Part shown: in pieces, positions 11,202 through 22,066 of the stretch | How positions within the stretch are numbered: position 1 is the stretch's first letter | Layout: each line of letters begins with the position of its first letter | NCBI GenBank assembly: GCA_948567375.1 | Contig: OX419757.1 | Location: forward strand, 42,594,001-42,658,000 | Direction: 5' to 3' | Length of the DNA: 64,000 nt | DNA from: Lunularia cruciata | Taxonomy: Eukaryota; Streptophyta; Marchantiopsida; Lunulariales; Lunulariaceae | Program-made: the position numbers and the translations under genes | Notes under the pieces: model-generated | Seen by the model: the letters and a program-made list of their open reading frames with translations, nothing else | Database searches by the model: none | Told to the model about the DNA's origin: nothing

Positions 11202-12600
11202 ATGCCAGAAAACATCCAAAGATCATCGTCTTCAGTTGGAAGACGCAAGGACGACAAAGACCGTTTAACAACCTCTGTACATGGCAAGAGAGTACATTTC
11301 AAGAAACGGCGGGGGCAGAATAAGCATGTCTTGATAGTGACCGGGAGTGCACGCACAAGAGAGAAATTCATAGACAAAATCGACTGAAGAATGACTGCAA
11401 TTTGGGGCAATATAAAATTGCGACTGCACAGGAGGAAGTTGAATCCTCTGAGTAAATTTCCAATTCCTTTGAGTAGTTGTCCTGCAGCAATGCGTGTCCG
11501 GAAGCCCGTCGAGAGTGAGATTTTCCGAAACCCTGAGGGAGTTAGAGTGTCTCGTCTAGGAGAGGGTCTTATTTTCCGACAACGTAGAACAAGAGAACAA
11601 ATCATGGCAAAGAAGGTGGCTAACTCGTTGGCAGTGAGAGGTTTTGCAATCTGAAGAGTAGATGTAGTAGCTAGAATTGAAGTCTTGGTTAGACTTCATA
11701 TCACATTTTTAGCATGGAACTGGAATTTCAGTTTCCCGGGAGTGATGGCAGAGATCGCTACCAGTAATTGTGAGGAGGGTCCCGAGGTGGAAGGGAAGAG
11801 AGGCAATCCGGCTTGATGGACTGAGTCGGATTGGAAATTAGTATTGGGGAAAGAAGCAGGAGAGCTAACAGGGATCACCTTCTATCGGAAGTGTGATGCT
11901 ACAGAGGAGACGGCGGAGATCCAAAATTTGTTTTTTGCTCCAAGAACTACAAATGGTTACAAGGTGGAGTTCTATCGAGACCCGATCCAAAGAAGCATCG
12001 TGGGGGCAATGATGGCCATGTTCAAGTCAGAACGAACAACCTACGTGACCATGCAGCAGGTAGTCTTTTTCCATCAAATGTTTGCAGGAGTTCCAGTTAA
12101 TTGGGCAAGGTGCTTTCATCACCAAACAAGGCAGATGGTGGTGAATTGGAGAACGGGCTCACCACTGCATTATTTTGCACCGTTCACAGCTCATTTCTAC
12201 TTCGGGCTGAACTTGTTATCCGAAGATGAGCGTCATTGTATGGTGTCACACATGCACCCCGATTTGAGATGGGAAGCAGACGATGAGGAGCGCCAATATA
12301 TGTTGCATCTGCAAGTGAATGACGAATACTTCGCAAGGACGGGATAGTGGAAAATTGAAGACATCACCAGTCCAAAGACGAAGAAGCGCATCAAACCCAA
12401 AGAAGCCAAGTCATCTCCCATGCAAAGAAAGACTCGGCGGCTGATGTTGAAGACAACAAAAGTCGTAAGAGAGGCATCATCGGGATCGGAGTCTGAGGAA
12501 GAGATTGAGTCGCAAGAAGAGGACTCAGAAGAAGAGGAGCTCACCTTGAAAAGTGAGTGAGGAGTCTGGGAGTGAAAGTGATGGAGAGCCAGAAGTCTAA
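11202..12600 (+). pseudogene. N-terminal part of the insertion's long ORF, unknown domain
   Basis: One frame runs from about 11202 to 12347, broken by TGA at 11385-11387, 11652-11654 and about 11815. Each fits a CGA Arg codon that lost its C to T. Segments include SEIFRNPEGVRVSRLGEGL, and then FVEFYRDPIQ-like and NWARCFHHQTRQMVVNW words in the intact 11844-12347 piece. After a stop at 12345-12347 an acidic, Ser/Glu-rich stretch follows. A frameshift near 12550 moves into the frame of the 446-codon ORF downstream. The 11844-12347 piece vaguely recalls plant transposon-associated proteins, but I cannot assign a family. Confidence 0.55.
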
Positions 12601-12603
12601 CCG

Positions 12604-13944
12604 TTGGCAGCAGTAAGTGAGGCTTGCCAGACAATGATAGCAAACAAGCCAAGATCTAAAGAGAAGGAGGAGTATCCCGCGGGGCCCAATTCAAGAGGCC
12701 AAGACAAAGACAGTGCCAACACAATGAAGATACAAAGATCACGACTTCGGATGAAGGAGCCGATGACAGAGGAGAAGTCTCCAGACAAAGATGGCAATGA
12801 AGAGGAAGAAAACTTTGGCGAGATAACATATTTGACAAAGGTGGTCACACCATTGCTCAAGCTGTGGAAAGAACATCGGAGAGGAATTGCCCAAGATCAA
12901 AGGAAGGGGATGAATGAGTTGCAGGTGGTGAGGCATTTATTGAGTGAAGTGCAAGGGTTGCGGGGGCAACAAGTCCGAAGAAATGAAGAAATTGAAGAAC
13001 TTCGGAGGGAGGAAGACTCGAGGAAGAAAACATTGAACCTGCTACAAGGAAGTTGCGCAGTGAAGGAGAAGGAATTGCAGAAGCAAGCCGGAGAATTGAA
13101 GGAACAGGCGATGTGGCTGAGCAAGATGAAGGAGGAAGTGAGTGATGTCCGCATTGAGAATGTCCATTTGAAGGCAATGACCATCATAGTGGAGCAAGAG
13201 TTGGATAGCTTGAAGACGAGTACATCAGCGAAGGATCAAGCGTGGCAGAGAGAATTGGCAACTAGGCAAGAAGAAGAAGAGCGATTGCAAGAACTTGTCA
13301 AGAGCGCGGAACAGCATAGTAGGCAGTATGCAGAGGAGAAGAAGATGCTCGCCGCAGAATACAAAGACGAGTTGAAGATGTATCGGGAGGAGTTGAAGGT
13401 AGAATGCTCTCAAGGATATGAATCAAAATCAGTAGGAGAAGTTGCGGGGAAATTAAGAGCGATCTTAAGCACGGAGGTTGAAGAAAGATTGGAAGAAGCT
13501 CGCCTACATGAGTTGAAATTACTTGTGCAGGAGACTCGGAAACGAAAAGCCAAGGATGTGGGCATGAACACATTGCTGATTCGGTTGAGAGAGCGAGTAG
13601 ATAGGAAAATGTTAGATGTAGAGAATAATGTTAGTCTTAGATTGGATTTAGTCAATTTGGAGTTAGAGAAAATTTGGAATAGTGTGACAGTGGAGAAGAA
13701 ATCCGATGTTGCAGAAGTAGGAGTACATGTGTCATTGGACTTGATAATTGACACTTTAGAGAAGAGTGGGTCGGGAGATAAGGATGTAGATGGATTACCT
13801 ATGAGCTCAATTGTAGATTGTAGTGAAGAAGTAGTAGAATCAGTAAAGAAATTAGTAGAATCAGTCATACCCAAAGAAGGAGAAATAGTAAGAAGATCAT
13901 CGGGTTTGGAAGCCGATGATGAGATAGACATCGGATCGGGATAG
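12604..13944 (+). CDS. 446-codon coiled-coil ORF, C-terminal part of the insertion's protein
   Basis: This is the longest ORF of the window. The first 70 codons are charged and low-complexity. Residues of roughly 95-300 are rich in Glu, Lys, Leu and Gln with heptad-like spacing (for example EIEELRREED and KEKELQKQAGELKEQA), as in a long coiled coil. The tail is acidic (EADDEIDIGSG). The start Met is arbitrary: the frame is open upstream except for a TAA at 12598-12600 that fits CAA to TAA. It is thus probably the C-terminal half of a protein of about 900 residues. I recognise no enzyme motif. It might act in particle or filament assembly like a gag, which is inference. Confidence 0.55.
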   Translation: MAAVSEACQTMIANKPRSKEKEEYPAGPNSRGQDKDSANTMKIQRSRLRMKEPMTEEKSPDKDGNEEEENFGEITYLTKVVTPLLKLWKEHRRGIAQDQRKGMNELQVVRHLLSEVQGLRGQQVRRNEEIEELRREEDSRKKTLNLLQGSCAVKEKELQKQAGELKEQAMWLSKMKEEVSDVRIENVHLKAMTIIVEQELDSLKTSTSAKDQAWQRELATRQEEEERLQELVKSAEQHSRQYAEEKKMLAAEYKDELKMYREELKVECSQGYESKSVGEVAGKLRAILSTEVEERLEEARLHELKLLVQETRKRKAKDVGMNTLLIRLRERVDRKMLDVENNVSLRLDLVNLELEKIWNSVTVEKKSDVAEVGVHVSLDLIIDTLEKSGSGDKDVDGLPMSSIVDCSEEVVESVKKLVESVIPKEGEIVRRSSGLEADDEIDIGSG

Positions 13945-14018
13945 AAGTCAATTTTGGGATAGGAAGAGGCAGATATGAAGAGATAGCTTGTCCCTTGGGA
14001 TCTGTAGGTAGGAAGAGA

Positions 14019-14745
14019 TGTTAGCAGGTGGTGCCTAGGTAGGCAGGTCTGCCGTTTGCTTCAGTATTTAAGTGGAGCATTTGCAGTATGATATTATTCA
14101 GTATTCAACTTTCTGAAGATAGATAAACCAAAGTGTTGTTCTCAGTACTCGTTGCTTAAGCTTAATTCCAATTGTCAATTTCATGTTTGTGTTTGTGAGT
14201 GTGTGGAGAATTCCAAAGAGCAAGTCAGTGTGTCTGTGGATGTTGGAATCTGCAGCCTTGATCTTCATTCTGTGTGTTTGATCCTGAGTGAAGTGCATTG
14301 GAGCAATGCCTTGACAAGTCTGAGAGGAATTGTAGTGTTGTTAGTATTTTGCATTTGTGAGTGCAGCACAAAGTTGATGTGAAGCAATTTCGATCAAGGA
14401 AGTTGTGCCTTTAGTGGAGGGGTGGAACACAATTCTGAGGTGAAATCAATCTTTGCAGTGAAGTGCCGTCTTCGGGAGAATTTGAATCATCACAATCAAG
14501 AGTTGTTTGGACAAAATTTGCTATGTTGTGATAATGTGTGTGTGTATTCGTGACAAGTTGTCAAGATTGTGAGCTTGTTACTCTCTTTTGGGTGTAGTTT
14601 CTACCTGAGAGATTAAAGAAGCAATCAAGAAGAACTGCAATTGTGACTTTTAACTTTGTATTCGACCAATTCTGACTTGTATCTCTGCGGGAACAAACTT
14701 TACTTACCCGATTACCGCAAAAGTGATATTTGTCAGGTTGTCACA
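14019..14745 (+). repeat. Possible 3' LTR of the 3.7-kb insertion
   Basis: The purine run AGGAAGAGA is followed by TGTTAGC, and the block ends TTGTCACA at the target duplication. This is the layout of a polypurine tract and LTR of about 727 bp. A TATTTAAG box near 14067 could drive transcription. No second copy is visible at the left end, so the call is tentative. Confidence 0.35.
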
Positions 14746-16141
14746 ATGCATTCACTGAATTGTTGTAAGCAAATTCCACCAATGGGAGTAGGATGTCCCA
14801 CCTCTCTTGCTCTTCTAAGGTGAAGTCACATAACATGTCTTCAATTGTGCAATTAGCCCACTTTGTTTGGCCATCTTTTTGTAGGTGGTAAGTTGTGGAC
14901 ATTGCCAACTTGGTTTTGAAGAACCCAAATAGTGTTTGCCAAAACAAACTGGTGAATTGAGTGTCTCTATCAATGATAAGTACTTTAGACAAGCCATGGT
15001 GAGAGAAGACTGCATCTAAGTATAATTGAGCTAGTTGTGAAGTGGTCACATCCTTGGTGGTAGGGCATACATGAATCATTTTACTGAGCCGGTCCACAAA
15101 GACCACAATGGAGTCAAACCCTAAGGTGGTCTTGGGTAATTCATAGACAAGATCCATACTCACTTGTTCCCAATGTTGGATAAGCATGGGGAGAAGTTGA
15201 AGGAGCCATGCAGGAGCTTGACTAGAAGCTTTGTTTTATTGAAAAAGTAGGCAACTACACAGGTAGTCCATCACATCATTGCTCATCTTAGGCCAATAGT
15301 AATGGCATTGGATTGCATCCAAGGTCTTGTCCACTCCAACATGACCTGCAATGGCCAAATCATGACATTCCGCTAGAATGGTGGTGCATAATTCTGGGAC
15401 ATTTGGGATCCATAATCTACCATCACAAAAGGTGAGTCCTTGGGTGCTAGTGACGCCTTTGGATGATTGTGCTTCTACAATTTATGGATCAGTTTTTGTA
15501 GTAGCCAGAATCTTTGGCCAAAATTCAGGGTTAATCTTAATCTCTACCACCAAGTTGTTTTCCATTGGCATGCGGGTAAAGGCATCTACAAGTTACTTTT
15601 TCCCTTCCATGTTGAAGCATTGTCACCACTCTGCCCACCAAATTTGGCAACGAGATAGATCCTTCTGCGTCTCAAGGTAGACTAGAGGTTTGTGGTTTGT
15701 CTCTACTACAAATGCATTCTCGCCCAGATAGTGCTTCCAATGCTTGGTTGCCAAAACAATAGCCAACTCTTCTCATTTTGTGGTATGGTAGTTGCGCTCC
15801 ATTGATAACAACTTTTGAGAGAAATTGGATGCAATTTCTCTCAAATGGATGCAATTAGATGCCATCCGTCATGCCACTCTTGTTGTAGGAATGCTCCTAT
15901 TGCTACGCTTGATGCATCTATAGCCAACTTGATTGGACATTTGGGTCATACCACTCCAAGATTGGTGAATGTAGCAAGGCAGCTTTCAATTCTTGAAAGG
16001 CCAACTCTTGTGTGTTTCTCATGTCCACTTCTTCCCCTTGCCAAGTAGTGCCGTTAAAGGCTCTGCAACCTTAGAGAAGTCCTTGACAAATCTACGATAG
16101 AATCCCGTCAACCCCAAGAAGCTCTTGAGTTGAGTTTGATC
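14746..16141 (-). pseudogene. Family II RNase H and integrase (first part)
   Basis: The minus-strand order is the end of reverse transcriptase with [20 protein letters not shown] (about 16140-16080), a decayed RNase H, and the integrase core in an ORF at 14741-15187. The integrase shows the first catalytic Asp in VSMDLVYELP and the second in LIIDRDTQF. At the third position the expected Glu is Lys (TKWANCTIEDM). The ORF ends in FAYNNSVNA, where the 3.7-kb insertion begins. Catalysis is therefore lost by substitution as well as by interruption. Confidence 0.8.
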
Positions 16142-16831
16142 TATGAGCCGGCCTGTCTCTCACGCAAGATGAACCTCTGATGGCTATTATGGTAGCGCAC
16201 CATGGACTAAGAAGGCAAGGAACCCCAACTCCATCATACTCCTCCAAGGCTAACACTCCAAGACTCAAGACATTGCTCACTAGAGAACTCAATGAGAGAG
16301 AGATAGTTGCAAATGAAAGGATGATGAGTACCTCCTCACTCCTTGTTTATATACTTTTGAAATAGTTACGTACCAAAGTTACTAATTACCGTAGTAACTC
16401 AAGTTACTAGACTAAAAGTCAAGTTAAGTCAAAAAGTAGAAAGGAATATCCATTCACATGGGCATATTCCCCTAAGCATGTGGTCTTATCTTGACCCAAC
16501 CACTAAGTCAAGGATTCATTCACATGAGCTATCCTTGGACTAAAGAAGAATCCAAAACAAAAAGGCTTACTGGCCCAAGAGCTCTCAACTCTTTCCTCAA
16601 AGCCAAACACCTAAGAATAATACCAAGTCAACACATTAAAATCCAAAATAGGTGATCATCTTTTCTACTTCCTCTAAAGTAAGGCCCCCTCTATCTTAGC
16701 TATGACTAACTTTAGCTAACCATGACTAATATAGAACCATCCTTTATCTCTATATAAATCATATCTCTTAAGTACTTGTAATACCAAGCTAAATATCACA
16801 ATACCACACACATGCACAAATGGGTGTTACT
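16142..16831 (-). mobile_element. Solo-LTR-like insertion of about 690 bp in the family II reverse transcriptase
   Basis: The reverse transcriptase frame breaks at IAPKDQ (about 16832) and resumes with [10 protein letters not shown] at 16141. The hexamer TGATCT flanks the insert at 16137-16142 and 16831-16836, so a 5-bp target duplication is present with one ambiguous base. On the minus strand the insert begins GTAACACCC, close to the common plant LTR start TGTAACACCC. It contains GTATATAAACAAGG as a possible TATA region and has no coding capacity. A solo LTR left by LTR-LTR recombination explains this best. Confidence 0.65.
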
Positions 16832-17621
16832 GATCTTTTGGGGCAATCCATTTTTGAATGACCTCTATTATATCCATCAATACTTGAATGCCCTTTGCAC
16901 TTACTCTATACCCCAAGTAGTCTACTTCAAACTTGCCAAACTCGCACTTTGAGATTTTGGTGTACAATCAATTATATCTTAGAATCTGGAAGACCTCTCG
17001 TAAATGTTGTTTGTGTTCCGTCATTATGCTACTATATACTAAGATATCATCCAAGAAGACAATAAGAGACTTATCCAAGTATGGACAAAATATGTCATTC
17101 ATAAGACTCATGAAAGTGGCAGGTGCATTGGTGAGGCCAAAAGGCATCACAAGATACTCAAAGTGGCCATACCTAGTTCGAAAGGCAGTTTTGTACACAT
17201 CCTCCTCTGCAATTTGGATTTGATTGTAACCACTCCGCAAGTCTAATTTGGTGAAGCATCTCGCTGCATGGAGTTGATCAAATAGGTCATCCATGTGAGC
17301 TAAGGAGTATTTGTTCTTCAATGTTTGTTGATTGAGACCTTGATAGTCAATGCACATGTGCATTGTACTATCCTTCTTCTTCACAAACAAGACAAGAGCC
17401 CCATATGGTGATACGCTAGGTTGGATGAACCCCTTTTGCAGCATCTCCTCAATTTGAGTCTTACAGTCCTCCAACTCATGAGGTGATAGGCAATATGGGG
17501 CCTTACAAGGAGGTGTCTTCCTCGGGAGTGTCTCAAGTTTATGATCTACTCTTGTTTTTGGTGGTAAATCCTGAGGGTAGATCATCGAGAAAGACATCTT
17601 GAAATTCATCCACCATAGCAT
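16832..17621 (-). pseudogene. Family II reverse transcriptase
   Basis: The 217-codon ORF (16968-17621) holds the palm and fingers of a gypsy reverse transcriptase. Visible words are [64 protein letters not shown] and the active-site FLDD ([11 protein letters not shown], 17046-17057). The connection region continues past a stop to about 16832 (KCEFGKFEVDYLGY). The domain would copy element RNA into DNA in the cytoplasmic particle. The catalytic Asp pair is intact, but the frame is closed on both sides. Confidence 0.9.
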
Positions 17622-17699
17622 TCAATTTCTCAAGAATTTGTCCATTGAGTTGTGCACTTTGGACTTCTCTTATTAGACCCATGAAACATCTATCGGTCT

Positions 17700-18060
17700 T
17701 ACAGACATTTGCCGTCCCTATGACATATAGAGGCAGATCATGCCTGGGTGATTTTCTTTAACTCCAATGATTGACCATTGGTGGGTTCTCACTTCTTTCT
17801 TCCTCCAATCTACCATAGGTTTGTAATGCTCCATCCATGGCATGCCTAAGATTGCATCATAATGAGCTAATTTTATCACTCGCCACTCAATTGCTTCCTG
17901 ATATTCTCCAACAGAGAGTGTGACCCGTCTAGATAATGATTCAATCCTCTCTGTTTGCCCGTTAGGCAACTCTACTTCTTCACTCCCATGTCTCTCTAGA
18001 TCCATTCCTAATCTTATTGCAATAGAAGCAAGATAAGAAATTTTCTCTTGCTCGCGGATT
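17700..18060 (-). pseudogene. Family II aspartic protease (active site lost)
   Basis: The minus-strand ORF at 17718-18005 contains LAHYDAILGMPWMEHYKPMVDW, cut here to its key words: the YDxILGMPWL hallmark of plant gypsy retropepsins. Upstream, near 18040, the position of the DSGA active site reads NPRA after V-L-I. Asp is replaced by Asn, Ser by Pro and Gly by Arg. The protease would have cut the gag-pol polyprotein. Confidence 0.75.
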
Positions 18061-18099
18061 AATTAATACTCTCACTTGATTGCCTTTTAGGACTCTATT

Positions 18100-19218
18100 C
18101 ACAACAATTAATTGTGAGGTTGTCTTTTGGGATCTTTGCACATTAGTCTTCTTCCTTCCCTTGCTTCTCTTCTTCCTTATTGAGCCAGAAAGGCCGCAAG
18201 GTACATTTACTAGCGATATTTGTTTTCCAAAGTGTTTTCCACCTCCTCTTGTTCAATGCACCTCTCTATGTTGTTCAAAGATTGCCTTTTGAAGGCCAAG
18301 GGCCTCTAGTGAAACGAGTACAACAGTTGGTAGATATGTGCCCAAGATGGCCACAATTGTAACAATGGCGTTGTTCTCCTTGAGTTCCATCTCCTTGTGG
18401 GACTCCATCTCTTTGTTCTTCTACCTGTCCACGCTCTCCTTGAAGCGGTTGTGCTCCTTGATCTCAAAATCAAAGGTTGCTCAATTCCATTGGTACGGGT
18501 CCACCCATGTGTGCCATTCTGCCTGATAATGTTGAGGTGGAACTAATCCTTCACCTCCATCCAATGCTCTTGCTATTCTGTGTGCACAAGCAATGGCTTC
18601 AAATACCGTGCAAAGATTTTTCACCATGACTTCTTGGCGAATCTGCTCCTTTAACCCTCGTTTGAAATTGTCAAGAGCCTCTATTGGACTCAAGTCGGTT
18701 ATTGCAACTCCTCGATCCAAAAATACCTCCACATTCTCTTGTATATTGTTCTTCTATCTCAATCCTCATAGTCGGGTCCGAGCCATCTGCACAGAATCCA
18801 CCAATTAGAAATTCTTCAACAATCCTTCTTGCATTGATGTCCACGTGACCTGCCTTCTCTCTGCTAACATGGATCGTTCCCAAGCATCATACCATGTGAG
18901 GGCTTTATCGGTCAAGTACCCACATGTAAACACACCTACAGCATGCTCCGTGATCTCTGTTGAGAACAACCAAAAATATCAATTCATTCTTGAGATCCAA
19001 TTTTCCACTACTCCCATCATACGATGCCCCTTGTAAGGCTCAATGTTGCAGTTCTTCTTCATTCGAAGTAGCAATGTGGCTTCATCGTTGATAGAGATCG
19101 TAGGTATAGGTGCATCTCCAAGTACTTCAGTTGCAGGTATTGGGTTTTGAGACGGCTCTTCTTCTTGCATGGCTTGATTGTTCCTGAGGATCTGCACTTG
19201 ACTTTGTAATGTCTCCAC
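18100..19218 (-). pseudogene. Family II gag with CCHC zinc knuckle
   Basis: Minus-strand pieces run from METLQSQVQIL (19218) through ALTWYDAWERSM (about 18880) and LSPIEALDNFKRGLKEQIR (18600-18700). They end at an intact zinc knuckle C-YN-C-GHLG-H-ISTN-C at 18323-18364. Gag forms the particle, and its knuckle binds element RNA. Stops and at least one frameshift separate the pieces. Family III DNA begins immediately upstream, near 19223, where the 5' UTR and LTR should be. Confidence 0.8.
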
Positions 19219-19222
19219 TATT

Positions 19223-21332
19223 TATTTAATGACTAGGTTGAATTTGGGCAATAAGCTTCCCATATGATGTATTGTGTAGAACCACTCCTAGAGATTTTTG
19301 GATCTAAAATAGACTCCTTTCTATATTGGTATTTTGTAGCCCAAGATCAACAATTATAGCCTTCCCCAACATAAAGGGTTGTACACTTGAGTCTAATATG
19401 ATTCTTTGTGGTGCATAGACCTTTCTTAAAGGTCCCACCAAACTAAAAGTCCCACTATAGTTGTCAAATAGGACAATTCAAAATGTAAACCAAGCTTGCT
19501 CAAACATAGGTCTAGTTGGTAACTCCCTCGACCTAGTAGTTGTTGCTTGCCACAAGCCACTAGTAGCCAAATAGATCCCATGCTCCTCATACAAGTTGGC
19601 TCCACCATCAACTACCTCTACTCTAGAAGTAAGAACTATACACTCTCTATTATCACAAAGTATGCCAGACCAAAATATTAGAGTTAGGTCAACTCCCAAT
19701 ATGAATATATCATTGGCTCAAAACAAAGGGAAGCACACAATCAACTAAGCCACCCCCAGCATTATACTAGACATAATCTGATATAATATTGTCAAGTACA
19801 AGTAAAAGTAGGTGCTTGATTAATATCTAGTCCATCCTACACTCCATCACCACCTACCAAACCTACACTAGGATATCTAAGAGCCATGGATATTGTATAT
19901 AATGCCTTAGAAAGTATGAAAGACTCCAAATATCTGACTTGTTTACTAATCTCTCCTCTTTATGGGTTCAACTTTACTCATGCTCCTTTAGACTAAAGAT
20001 CATATATTGCATTCCTCGTCACTATGACATATTCATCTACCTATGCTACTCTACATATAAATTCAAGGACATCTATATCACCAATATGGGAGGTGGAAGC
20101 CTCAACACTTGAATTTGATCTCCTTTAAGTTATGCCCATGCTAGCCAATCTCTACTCTAATTTTTCAATTCAAGTAACCATGGTTGTATCAAAAGCAAGT
20201 GCAAGTTCACTTACCAAGTGTAGGTCCTCTACCACCTCATCCTCCAAGACTTGGAACTCCTCTCATACTTGGCATAGTAGCTCTACCACTCTGTAACTCT
20301 AGGTGGAGGTCACTTCATTATATTGATCATTAGTATGACCAACTCTATAGCAATGGTCACATTGTCTTTGGAATGCCAATGGTGCTTTAAAGCTATCATG
20401 CCAACTACCTTAGGTGCACTCTTTCTTGTGGTGAGATCCACCACAAGTCCAACAAACAACACCACCACTCACTTGTTATTGTTGACCAAAAATTGAGGTA
20501 AGTCTAGGTGCAGTAGGTACTCCATTCAATTTGTAAGGTTTGAGTTGTCCACTTTGCACTCAAAAGCCAATAAGGTGTGGTGCACTTTGTTACACTTTGA
20601 AAGAAGTAACAAATCTAGATGAGCTCTTTGTACCAAATCCAAATGTCACCTTTCTCTCCTCTACCATGTTGAGCTCAACGGGCTTAGCCAAAGCAAAGAC
20701 CATTGCTAAAGTTGGTGAGGTAGCTTACAATAATATAAAATCATGTACTCTACATTACAATTCCTTATATAATATCTCATACCAAAATTGGATTGCTTGT
20801 GCCTCAATAACTCCCTAAGTGAAATTGCTAAGCCATCTTATGCAAGAGTGTGCCTTGCATAGGCTCTTGGAACTATTGCAAAATTTTAGCTTGTCAACCC
20901 ACACTTCTTGGTAGTTTTATCTCAAGCACTAGAACAATTGTACCATGTATTGCACCACCTTAGTATTGCACCACCTCTTATAGAACATATCTAACTAGTG
21001 CATCTCCATCAAATACACAAATACTACTAGAGCTAAAACTCATGGTTATTACGGATCTACCTCTAGAAACTAGGCTTGAAATGATAGAGAATTCATAGTC
21101 ACACCAATTGTAGAACTCAGGGATAAAGTCATCTAACTCAAGTTTTCTTAAAGGGTTACTTGGGACCTTTAGGGTCTCCATGAATCTTGTCTATGTCCAA
21201 AAAAAATGGTGCAACACACCAAGTGCATTCTCAAATCAATTAGCTCTTGTGTCAAACTCTAAATTAGTATCAATCTCCTCCATCATTGGGATGTGAGATA
21301 CGTACTAATATCAAGCACCATTTTATGTAAAA
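19223..21332 (-). pseudogene. Family III gag and protease remnant III-b
   Basis: On the minus strand a gag knuckle reads C-DH-C-YRVG-H-TNDQ-Y at 20320-20361, with the last Cys changed to Tyr. Downstream, 19699-19426 reads VLTSRVEVVDGG, EEHGIYLATSGLWQ and LPTRPMFEQA. The plus-strand family III element has the same words at 34683-34870. The region after it (to 19245) aligns with 34915-35090. The piece ends where family II gag begins. The remaining pol, including any methyltransferase domain, is absent here. Confidence 0.65.
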
Positions 21333-22066
21333 TGTAATACTCTAAGGACAAGAGAAGAGAGAAAATACATATTTCACACTCAATCATCTGATGCACCGAA
21401 GGAGCACCTTCTTTTTATTATATAAACAAAGAGGATCTCCTCCAAGGAAGCTAAACCATTGGATTAAGCACATAGATAGGTGACATGTTAGCAAGCTCCA
21501 CCCTTGGATTACTTACTTGGATGGGTGATATGTTGGTCTTGATCCTACTTGGTTGGTCAAACAAGCTTTGATTGGAGAGAATCTTTTAGAAAATCTTCTT
21601 GTAGGATCTCAAAATCACATGGGTGACGTACCATTAGAAAGCTCTCAACAAGAAAAACCAAGGCGTAGGGAATGCCAACCTTTCTCTCTTGGGAGGAGAG
21701 GATCCTACACATTTTTGAAGCCTAATTCATCCGTTTAGGCCTCCAAAATTGCCTTCAAAGATTTTAGGTATATTTTGGTTCCTACTCTATTAGTAGAAGT
21801 CCCCTTTTGGGGATACCTCTTTTTGATCTATTTAGTCTATCATGTGTAACATCCTTCTAGATGTTACAAAACAAATTCTTACCTTTAAATCATATGTCTA
21901 GCTATTGGTTCTAAGGTTTTCAAGTCTATTTTGGTTTCTATTAGTAGAAATACTCTTTTGATGCTATTTCTATCTAATCTATTTTATCCATCATGTATAA
22001 CATCATTCCAAATGTTACATAACCAAATTTCACATTGAGATCATATGGCTAGCTCTTGGTATTACA
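21333..22066 (-). repeat. Family II LTR B
   Basis: The terminal 8-mers are perfect inverted repeats, TGTAATAC at 21333 and GTATTACA ending at 22066. The body matches LTR A base for base over long stretches, including the internal duplication of about 185 bp. Family III DNA lies on both sides: 22067-22140 and 21290-21332 both align with 32362-32440 in reverse. It therefore sits in family III as a solo LTR. No clean 5-bp target duplication is visible. Confidence 0.85.

Larger units (their letters stand above)
11043..14745 (+). mobile_element. 3.7-kb insertion with one long ORF, inside the family II integrase
   Basis: The host gypsy reading frame stops at 11042 and resumes at 14746. The pentamer ATGCA lies on both sides (11038-11042 and 14746-14750), a typical 5-bp target duplication. 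The insert ends GGTTGTCACA, as an LTR end would. Its left end, TATGGTACCC followed by a T-run, does not resemble the right end, so I cannot show a pair of LTRs. It carries one long decayed ORF (11202-13944) and no visible reverse transcriptase or integrase. It may be a non-autonomous LTR element of LARD type. Its base composition is richer in purines than the surrounding gypsy DNA. Confidence 0.7.
9636..19222 (-). mobile_element. Family II chromodomain gypsy element II-a, nested and 5' truncated
   Basis: On the minus strand the order is gag with CCHC knuckle, protease, reverse transcriptase, RNase H, integrase, chromodomain, polypurine tract and 3' LTR. Two later insertions interrupt it: 16142-16831 in reverse transcriptase and 11043-14745 in integrase. 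No 5' LTR is present at the gag end, where family III DNA begins near 19223. The family II LTR at 21333-22066 lies 2.1 kb beyond and is separated by that family III DNA, so it may be an independent solo LTR. All coding parts carry stops. Confidence 0.75.

Noticed and set aside
10865-11605. 246-codon minus ORF as one protein
   Set aside because: Only its last third (after about 11042) is integrase. The first part is an antisense reading of the inserted element, so the ORF is a chance fusion across the insertion boundary.
12233-13931. Minus-strand ORFs up to 173 codons opposite the coiled-coil ORF
   Set aside because: They are shadows of the plus-strand purine-rich coding strand and show no motif.
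14744-15187. Host gene or functional integrase at 14741-15187
   Set aside because: It is the interrupted family II integrase core, with the catalytic Glu replaced by Lys.
9636-22066. One full-length family II element with LTR A and LTR B as its pair
   Set aside because: Family III gag-protease and LTR-like DNA lies between family II gag (19218) and LTR B, LTR B has family III on both sides, and the outer flanks share no 5-bp duplication.
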